Shown one piece after another: positions 56,181-64,000 of a DNA stretch of 64,000 nucleotides; within the stretch, counting starts at the first letter, position 1; each line of letters opens with the position of its first letter. Below the pieces are notes generated by a model. The model did not search any database, was not told the DNA's origin, and worked only from the letters and a program-made list of their open reading frames with translations. This stretch comes from Torymus aiolomorphi. Lineage: Eukaryota > Arthropoda > Insecta > Hymenoptera > Torymidae. The stretch lies in NCBI GenBank assembly GCA_036365515.1, contig CM070873.1, positions 177,059,604-177,123,603 of the forward strand, written 5' to 3'. The position numbers were made by a program, and so were the translations under genes.

Positions 56181-58359
56181 GGCCGTTTCCCAAAGCTGCT
56201 ATAATGTGAGCACAGTTAGGACAGTCCTTCAACGTCACGCCATCTTTACCGCATCCTTGACACTGCCTTGATTGGCGTGTTGGGCAGTTTCGAACAAAAT
56301 GGCCTTTCTGACCACATGAATAACATATGCGTTTTGGGCAGTCCGCTGCGCGATGGCCTACCAGCTGGCAAATGAAGCATGGACCCACAAAATTTGAGGC
56401 TCCCGACACTAATGGCGTACTGTTGGCTGATAGCGAATATGGAGCTGGTGGGCTCGAGATTGTCGCTCGTTCTCTCCCTGAGGCTGCCGTGCTCGGTGCG
56501 GATGTCGTCTGTCTGCGGTTCCCTTGGTCGTTGCCACCCCTGGCGGCCCACGCCCCTGAGGAGCCATACGCTGTTGAGTTATTAACTGCAGCCACGCCCC
56601 CATCTTGGTCTTTGGGCCGTTCTCGATTGTTTTTCTTCTTATCTTGACCTTTCTCTGGCCCTCCATTTTCTTTCACCCCTGATGTTTCCGCCACTGCTGC
56701 CACCTTATGTGTTACTCGATGAGGGCCTGTATAGTTTGTCCCTACGATTCTCGACTTATCTCGACGCGGTTGTGATAGGTATCTTTCTTTAATGGCCTCA
56801 CGTCTCTCGAGTTCACGTCCGTAACGTTCGATCACGTCGAAGCTGTCCAGGTTCTTATCACAGAGTGCATCTTGATATTCCGGCCGCAAATGTGTAAAGG
56901 TCAGATTAATCTACTCCCTCAGTGATGGCGGTCTTTTAAGGTGCGCTATAATCCTTCTGAATTTGGTGATGAATGGGACTATCTTTTCCTTCAAGCCCTG
57001 ATATCGTGCTCGTAGTTCCTCGATGGCATCATCTTCATGCAGCTCCCCTACGAATTGTCGTCTGAACGCTTGCTCGAACGTTTTGAAGTCCCACGATAAT
57101 ATATCATCTTGGTAGACTTCGTACCAGTCCCCAGCCTCTCTTAATAGCGTGCTCGCAAGACACGGCAATAACTGCTCATCCGGTATTCCGGTGGCTCATT
57201 TGCACGCTTTTAACCGCGATATAAATTGCTCCGGTGACTCTTTTTCGTCTCCTGAATAGCGCAACCCCCAGCTTTTCAAGGTCTTAATAACGTTAAGGTT
57301 ATTGTCTCGATATGCGACAGGGCTTTCCTGGCGACTGTCTCTCCTTGACCTTTGTTGGCTCCGGTAAGTCTCCTCACCCCGTCTCCGACTTGTGCGGTAC
57401 GTAGTCTGCCTACCTCGCATCTCTTCCCCACTTTCAGGACTTAAGTCACGGAAATCAGCCCGTAATCGACTCGAAGACAGCGGTGGAAGGGTATAATCCT
57501 CCGATTCTGAACTCGATTCTCTCGGTGGTACTAGCTTTCGGCGTCGCCGAGGAGTGACGTGAAGCCTAGGTTGATGGTTGACTCTCACGAACCCTTTTTC
57601 TCTGGGCAAGTATTCGTCGTCTAGTTCATCTCGATTCTTGATGTCTGGTGTCGTCGTCGACAGTCTCGATCGATACCATGCTTCCTTGGGTCTCGCCCCT
57701 AGTGAATGCCGCGCCTTTCCTCCTCTCTCTATACTTCTTGATAAATTCATTGAGGTCGGCAGGGACTTAGACGTGTCACGCTGTGGCTTTAACGTGTCGA
57801 ACGCATTACGGGGGTCTGATTGTGGCGGACGCAGGTACTGTCTCGAATTGATATTTGATTCTTCAGTGACCACTATACGGGGTCCTGTTGCCGACAACCC
57901 TCGCTGTTCCTCGTCGTTCTCGGCTGTTATCCTGTTGTGTGACAGTTCGTATTCCATTTGTGTCTCAGTAGCTGCCGCGGCAATCTCAGCTATCGACGGA
58001 AGGCCCCTATCACTAGGAAAAACGACTAATCGTTGTCCTCGTTGTTGCTCTCCATCAGTTTCACCCTGTAGCTCTTGGTCGCTTTGCTCCGTTACCCATT
58101 CTTGTTCTTCTGGAATCACTTTTCCGTCGGTTTCATCCTCTGGATACCATGGTACGTCTGCTACCCCTAACGTCTTTAATATGCCTCGACACAATCGTTC
58201 GGCTTTGGCTCTATGGCTGCCCTGCGTGTTGAAGTTCATCTCCGCCAGGTGTTGCTCTACCTCTTCAGATGTTTCTCGCATAACGTCTCGAAATCGTGCT
58301 CGAAATTCCCGTGAATTACTGAGTTCTCTCATTTTTCGTTTATATTGTTGTACATCCAT
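56164..58359 (-). pseudogene. gag: Element C gag, two nonsense codons
   Basis: One frame of about 731 codons, interrupted by TGA near 57193-57195 and TAG near 56908-56910. The N-terminal 390 residues are charged and Arg/Ser-rich. A retrotransposon capsid region follows (WGLRYSGDEKESPEQFISRL, then WDFKTFEQAFRRQFVG). The C-terminus has three zinc motifs: CFICQLVGHRAADC, CYSCGQKGHFVRNC and CQGCGKDGVTLKDC. Start taken at the ATG 58359 (MDVQQYKRKMREL). Confidence 0.85.
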
Positions 58360-58889
58360 GGTCTCGATGAGTATATTATTCTCTTGAATTTCTTTGACAA
58401 AGTAATAAAACTCGACCCGTCTCGTTATACAATGCTCTCGATCTTCTTAATTTTCTCGACCCAAAATTAATAACTCTACCCAACGTAATAATTTATTCTG
58501 TTGTTTATTAATTTAATTATTATTACCTAAGGTAAGCAATTTATAGAGGATACAGAGCTTGACACTCTCTCAAGGATATCGGGTAGGCGAAAGGGACGGT
58601 TCTCAATTTAATTCCTACCCTGAATTATTCCGACCCTGTTACTCTCTTTTATTTCGATTATGTTGTAAGTGTTTTCCTTTATTGCTGGTTAAACCAGTTA
58701 TCTCGACCCTTATATTCCCTCCTTGTCTCGATTGTAGGGATTTTTAAGGATATTTGGATGGATACTCGATATATACTGGCTTCAGCTATCTACAACATAA
58801 ACAACTACCATCACCTAATTTCACATGCACAATCTTCCGAGTCCTTGCGTAGTGTTTGCAGTCACTGGTGTGATTAGTTGGGCGCCATT
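58360..58889 (-). promoter_or_regulatory. Element C leader and primer-binding site
   Basis: Adjacent to the 5' LTR the minus strand reads AATGGCGCCCAACTAATC. TGGCGCCCAAC (58877-58887) matches the complement of the 3' end of an insect tRNA-Lys. The rest of the leader to the gag ATG holds no gene. Confidence 0.7.
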
Positions 58890-60407
58890 TGTTACGTAGT
58901 GATTGACTATTTCCTTATCAAAGAGCTAACCTTACGTATTAGTCTCTTTATCAACCACTTCGGCAGTAACTCCTCTCCTCGGCTGTGCTCTTATCTCGAA
59001 CAGGGGAGTATATACCAGCGGACTGCAACAACCAACGCAGACTGTCCGATACACAATACGCTCGATGTCCCAAATTACCGTGATCTTCCAGCTGAAAACG
59101 TACAGGAAAAGGGTGAGGAAATGGACACGCACACAAGGTTAATTCAACACTCGCTAGTGAAACTATAATAAGCAATTAACTGTAGGTTTATTTAAGTTCA
59201 AAACGCCGCAGGTAGTATTACAGTTAGGACTGGACCTGTCCGAATTCCTCACCCCCTGGAATGACTGCAGTACCTGTAATACAACACGTTGGTTCCTCAG
59301 TACTTGACCCACTAGACCTCCCGATTGAACTCAACCCCTTTTGACTCAACCCTCCGTATCCTCGACCCTGGATGCCACCTTCCTCTACCACAACCTCCTA
59401 TAACACAACTACTCACTCACGCCCGCGTCACTGTCTGTACTCACTAGGTCAATGGACTAACTTCTTTTACTTCGCTACTAATACTTTTCCAATCTCTTCC
59501 AAATTCCACAGGTTGCAGTGCTGGACGAAATCAGAGAGAGCGACCGCTCCGTTTCCATCCAGCTCATCACCTCGGTTGCGTCCTTTTTCTGCATCGTGTC
59601 TGATTCCCATTGGCCCTTTTCCCCCTTCTAGAACCCATCACTGCCTTTTCCATGACTCGCATGTTATTAGAGCCATAATAGGTTCTAACCGAAGCATGCG
59701 TACTTAATTTCGTGCGCGCACATCCGTAAGTCTCGACCCCTGACCCCCACCGTGCATGTGTGACTCGATTCAACCGCAAATTCCCTTCTATTACCCTTAA
59801 TGACCCTATCTATATGCGCACTGCTCCTGACTGTCCTGAACGCGGTCACTAACGCGCGACTATGCAGATAGACTTGTAAGTGAGCGCACTATACGAACGC
59901 GCTCACTTGTCGGCACTCTTCTCCCTCTATATGACTCCCGTGGCCCCTAATCTCTCTCTCCCTTTTTTCTGTCGGATGCGCGGACACGGCGATAACTGGG
60001 CTCTCCTACTCTAGCTGGCTCACGCTCCCACTCTCTCTCTCCTGCGCGCGTGCCGGTGCGCGAGCTCACTTCTCACCGAACGTTCTTGTGTTCGCTTCGC
60101 GCTCGCGCGTCTCTCGGCCCGCGCCCCTCTCTCCCGCTGAAACGAGTGCTCTCGCGGCCGTTCCCCCGTGAACGCGTGGTTCCCGGTACCCGCGCTCGCT
60201 CTCGCTCGCTCTCGCTCCCTTCTCTCGTACCTTCAGTCTAAGCTCTCCTTACTGCTCGATCCGGGCGTGTCAGTGTACGTGTGTGTGTGAGTGCGTGCGC
60301 CGCCTACTCGGTATCATCAGCACTGAGCTGTCACTATGGCATCTGTAGCAAACGGCTGCTCGTGTGCTGCTGGTACTGAGGAGGCTCTTACTTGTGACTC
60401 TGTCACA
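58890..60407 (-). repeat. Element C 5' LTR
   Basis: 1,518 bp, TGTTACG...GTCACA on the plus strand. CT-rich, with (GT)n near 60278. Open frames over it are shadows of low-complexity sequence. Confidence 0.9.
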
Positions 60408-60411
60408 CACA

Positions 60412-61665
60412 ATATTGACAAATTTCTATCGGTTTATTGTGAACAATCTTAACTTCAGCCGATTCTGCTTTCAGTTTATTATTTTCTTGATTTAATTTAC
60501 TTTTACGCGTTGGTTCGGTTTTCTCTAAAGCTGTAACCTCACGTTCTATTTCTATCGCTTTTTCTACGGCTTCCTGAAAAGTTGCGGCCACCCCCATGCG
60601 CCTCTTAATTTCCCAATCCATACCGCGTACAAAAAATTTTAATTTATCGGCTTCCACGTGCTGTATGAACCCCGTATCATCCCTTTTTTCTCTTTTTGCG
60701 GCCTCTTTTAATTCTATTGCGATACGCCTAACTCTGTTTGCAAACGTTATAATGTTTTCTTTTTCTCTTTGTCTGGCCGCGGCTAATTCCCCCATCAAGG
60801 CGTGATGTGTTTTATACGATCCGAAATTTGCCTCAAAATATTTAACTAGATCCGTCATATTAAAAAAAACTATTTCCTCCATTGACTTTGCTGCTTCACT
60901 CGCTAGCCGTCGTCTAATTAATTTTACCAGGTCGGCTTCGTTTGCTGCCGGAATCATGCTAACGGCTTCTCTTAAACCGAATAAAAAGGTACTAAGTGGA
61001 ATATTACTACCGTCAAATTTTGGTAAGCAGTCTAGTGCATCTTTAACCGACAAATTTTTTAACGGAGTTAAAGTTGCATTTGGGCGAAAAGAATTCATTG
61101 TCGTTGGCAGTGTTATTCTAACATGAGCAACTAAAGGCGTACCATGCCCCCTTCCCTCTGCTACGTGAGGAGTATAATTTGCCGAATTTAATAAGCTTGC
61201 ATCAAAATTCACTTTATTTTGTGTATTATCCCCGTCTGCTGCGTTCAATACCGTTTTATACTGTGAAGCTTCACCGTCTTCCGTTAATTCTTGATCGGAT
61301 TTGATTAGAGCAGGAAGTTTTTCGGTAATCAAATGTTTATCTACGCTCGAGATTGCTTCCATAATTTCAATAACACTAATATTGTGATGCATAAATTCGC
61401 GTAAAATGTCTATCATGATTTCATCTTGACAAATTTTTTCAACTAACGCCCTATCCGCGGTTTCTGCGAGAGATAACTGCAACTTCTTAACATCCCGAAT
61501 TCTTTCCGGATTAACTTCCGATGCCGATTGATATCTAGCCCTGAGCACTGCTACTAACTCATTGAGCGTAGCCGTAACTAACTTAGGTTCTGCTAAACTA
61601 AGATATTTTCGCAAAATCTCCGTTGCTTCTGAATTCCTAGCGACCGCACCGTTTGAAGCTGCCAT
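60412..61665 (-). CDS. gag: Element B gag, N-terminal part
   Basis: Starts at the ATG 61665 (MAASNGAVARNSEATEILRK) and runs some 418 codons to the element C junction. The capsid region resembles element A: LKNLSVKDALDCLPKFDGSN and TYKTHHALMGELAAARQREK. It ends inside the first zinc knuckle (EICQYC), where element C entered; the remainder is at 48806. No stop codon within this part. Confidence 0.9.
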
Positions 61666-61798
61666 TCTAATAATTTATTTATATTTTTCTTTTGAACGCA
61701 AGAAACGAAGAGAAAAAGAAAATTTTTATAACTGTGATATGTATGCAAAAAAAAAAAATTCACTATTTTCACTTTTATCCTGGAAGTGGGCGCCCAAT
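61666..61798 (-). other. Element B leader with primer-binding region
   Basis: Next to the LTR end the minus strand reads ATTGGGCGCCCACTTCCAGG. ATTGGG is also how element A's leader starts. The tRNA is not identified. An A12 run lies near 61747-61758. Confidence 0.45.
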
Positions 61799-62339
61799 TG
61801 TAACATCCGTGTTACAATATCGGGGAAACGGTAAAGTAAGTGCGATAAATGTTCCAGTTTCGGTTTACGCCTACACGTAATAACCACAGGAGTAGGAACG
61901 CGTGAAAATAGCTAATCGGACTACCAAAATAAACAATGCCAATGCGCGAAATTCATTAAGCGTCAAACGTCAGCGTCAGCGAACAATTAGAGAGACAGAA
62001 AAAAGATAAAGGATAGCGATCTACAGAGTTACTTACTTTGGGGCGGTTGCGGTTGTCTCGTTCTCTCAGTTAGCCCTCGGCAGTCTCAGGACCCAAGCGC
62101 AGCGGGCGATTCAAATGGCAGAAGGACAGGATTGTGTAAATAAAGTAACACTCAAAAATGCAATTATGTGATGTTTATTAATTGCATAAAGTTACGTTAA
62201 AACTATTACACACTGATTGTAGTCGAGATATAATATCAACAATTATTCGCGAGACTACAATCAGAGAAGCTTGACAACTATTTTAAGCTAATTCCGCACG
62301 AAAATATTCTAAGTAAGTTATACTCGAAATTATTCTAAC
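61799..62339 (-). repeat. Element B 5' LTR, truncated
   Basis: Matches 21314 to about 21840. It breaks off after a TATTCTAA word of the 26-bp minisatellite, so the U3 promoter half is missing. It keeps about 43 bp (near 62191-62233) absent from the other copy. Confidence 0.8.
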
Positions 62340-62870
62340 AAGGAAAGTACCCGAACTGTCAAATTCAAAAAAATTTCAAACCCATATTAAAAAGTAGACC
62401 TCCATGCGAGATTCACGAAACCATTTTTTTTATCGGCTGAGAAGCGCTTTATAAGGGTTAAAAAGTCAAGAAATCCGTGGTAGTATGAACATTAAGGGTT
62501 GCATCCCTTATTTTTTAGAGGGTGAAATAGTGTTTTTTAAGAATAATTTTTGTTGTGAGAATTCATAAAATAATTAAAAATAGGTCAAAACATTATTTTT
62601 GCCAACCACATAAATAACAGTTGGTGTGTTTGGGCATTCTTCGCGAAACAACCCCTTAAGAGGTGGTAAACCACCCCTAACACAAATGAATTAGGTATAT
62701 TTTTTTGGCAATTATTTTTTTCCTTAAAATGGGTTCTTGAAGTCGTTAATCGGAATCCACAGTTAGATCGACAATAAAAATTTGAAAATAGTGAATTCAA
62801 TATGGCGAAAAATTTTTTAGAAATATTTTAAATTCCACGAAAAATAGTATGTAGACCCCCTAGCCGAAAT
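62340..62870. repeat. Repeat-like spacer with short palindromes
   Basis: No gene. Contains TAAGGGTTGCATCCCTTA (near 62493) and CCCCTTAAGAGGTGGTAAAC (near 62651), short palindromes of a kind common in dispersed insect repeats. No match to the RPA-like exons was seen. Confidence 0.35.
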
Positions 62871-63720
62871 TATATTATGTAAATAAGTGTATAATAATGT
62901 AATAATGTTTTGTTATGTTATTCTATTACTTATTATTTTTTTATCATGCACTTGTTTAGCGTACGATAAACAAGTGTATGATAATGTAGTTGTTTGTAAA
63001 AAAGTGTAAGAAAACGTAACAAATTGTACTTTTCTACTGGATTTCGGACGCTTTTACATTTTACCACAGTTTATACCATTTTTTAATAATTTCTTACTTT
63101 TCCTTACATTTGTCTACGTTTTATTACTTTTTAATTTGTACTCTTAATTCAAATTTTATAGGCATTCTTACACTTGCGTACATCTTTTTATATTTTATTA
63201 TATATTTGTACTTTTAATTACATCTTTTTACGTTTATATACAAATTTTGATACACATTTTACATCGTATCACATATTTGTACACTTCTTTCAAATAGTTC
63301 ATAATTATACTTTTATAATAATTTATAATTGTACTTTTATTTAAATAAAGCTATAAATAAAATATTTTCAAAGATGTAAAGAAAAAATACTAAAACGTAA
63401 TAAAATGTAAATTATTATGTATTAGAAATATAATTAATATATGTTACAAAATGTAGGTTACTGTATAAAAGTTTAAATTTTTACAAATTCTTACAGATTT
63501 TTCTAACAAATTAATTCTTACAGATTTTTCTAACAAATACTTCCTTATAATTTCATAAAAATAAGCTACAGAAGGAAATATTTAGAAAACGTAAGGAATT
63601 GAAAGAAAATGTAAGAAACTTTAACAACTTGTTAAATATGCCCAAAATCCAGTATCGTATGATTTCTTACATTTTTCGACAATTTATTCCATTTTATAAG
63701 TATTTTCTTATTTTATTTCA
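62871..63720. repeat. Low-complexity AT-rich tract of TTAC/GTAA words
   Basis: Loosely periodic words such as TTACATTTTT and GTACTTTT on one side (about 63040-63350) and their complements AAAACGTAATAAAATGTAA on the other (about 63370-63640). CTACTGGATTTCGG (near 63036) and CCAAAATCCAGTAT (near 63641) mark possible inverted ends. No coding potential. Confidence 0.45.
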
Positions 63721-64000
63721 TATTTTATAATTTCAGCTAGGAGAGATGTTCATGCTTGTTGAAATTATGGTAGGTTTTAATAAGAAAAGTTTATTTATGA
63801 TTTATTAATATAAATTAATATGAACAAAATTTTTAATATAATGATAATTATAGCAATTCATGGTTATTGCGCAATATACAAGATTACGTTCACTTGCATT
63901 GATATGGCTTATCTCCCGATTCCTCCTCTTTTATTCATAAATAAGTGAAACATCGGTCAGTCGAAAACAAATATACGTTACTGAACGTTTTTCTACGCTC
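63721..64000. other. AT-rich end of window
   Basis: Nothing supportable seen. A CGGTCAGTCG near 63954 could be an arthropod initiator of a gene beyond the window, but there is no further support. Confidence 0.3.

Larger units (their letters stand above)
48811..60407 (-). mobile_element. Element C: Gypsy LTR retrotransposon of another lineage, inside gag of B
   Basis: An 11,597-bp element with 1,518-bp LTRs, a tRNA-Lys-like primer site, gag, pol and a third ORF. The target duplication is CACA at 48807-48810 and 60408-60411. The boundary was chosen because it restores the reading frame of B's zinc knuckle exactly. The LTRs differ by about 4 per cent where compared (9 differences in the first 230 bp), so C is older than A. 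Gag and pol contain nonsense codons. GC content and CT-rich LTRs differ sharply from the AT-rich surroundings. Confidence 0.92.

Noticed and set aside
55617..56204. Plus-strand Arg/Leu repeat ORF
   Set aside because: Antisense of the 60-bp Pol repeats of element C.
63721..63800. 33-nt mini-exon between TTTCAG and GTAGGT
   Set aside because: Too short and unsupported; such pairs occur by chance in AT-rich DNA.

Overview
This is a eukaryotic, AT-rich nuclear window, most likely from an insect (possibly an ant or other hymenopteran; that is an inference from the mix of elements). It is almost wholly mobile DNA. The only trace of a host gene is a few short exons of a replication protein A large-subunit-like gene (about 20417-21313). 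No rRNA, tRNA, CRISPR or bacterial-type gene was seen.

Left third (519-17610). Two 5'-truncated Penelope-like elements lie head to head and form a large inverted repeat. The minus-strand copy was split by element A (861-14842, 13,982 bp), a Ty3/Gypsy-type LTR retrotransposon with a 5-bp target duplication (GTAAG at 856-860 and 14843-14847). Element A has two nearly identical LTRs, gag, pol, an envelope-like glycoprotein of the type I associate with chuviruses, and a further 2.3-kb accessory region after env. All its reading-frame breaks run in the same -1 direction, most of them at A6/A7 runs, so sequencing error is a real alternative to decay.

Middle and right (21314-62339). Element B is a second, related Gypsy element on the minus strand, interrupted twice. 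Its left LTR begins inside an RPA-like exon. An 18,588-bp Polinton/Maverick (25954-44541, target duplication CTCCTG) sits between B's RNase H and integrase. An 11,597-bp Gypsy element of another lineage, element C (48811-60407, target duplication CACA), sits inside B's first gag zinc knuckle. Without the inserts B is about 10.8 kb, and its right-hand 5' LTR is truncated.

The Polinton carries the expected virus-like set: protein-primed type B DNA polymerase, packaging ATPase, retroviral-type integrase with chromodomain, adenain-like protease, major and minor jelly-roll capsid proteins, small basic core or membrane-active proteins and a phospholipase A2 domain. It also carries several unassigned proteins. 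Two of these look like paralogues of each other, and one has an intact frame behind its own TATA promoter. Several genes hold nonsense codons, so the copy is probably dead. Its 5' polymerase region appears split into small phase-1 exons.

The remainder is microsatellite, a fold-back element (17713-18215), AT-rich spacer and low-complexity sequence at the right end (62340-64000). Inferred order of events: B entered the RPA-like locus; the Polinton and C then entered B; separately the Penelope pair was formed and A entered it. A is the youngest LTR element by LTR similarity.
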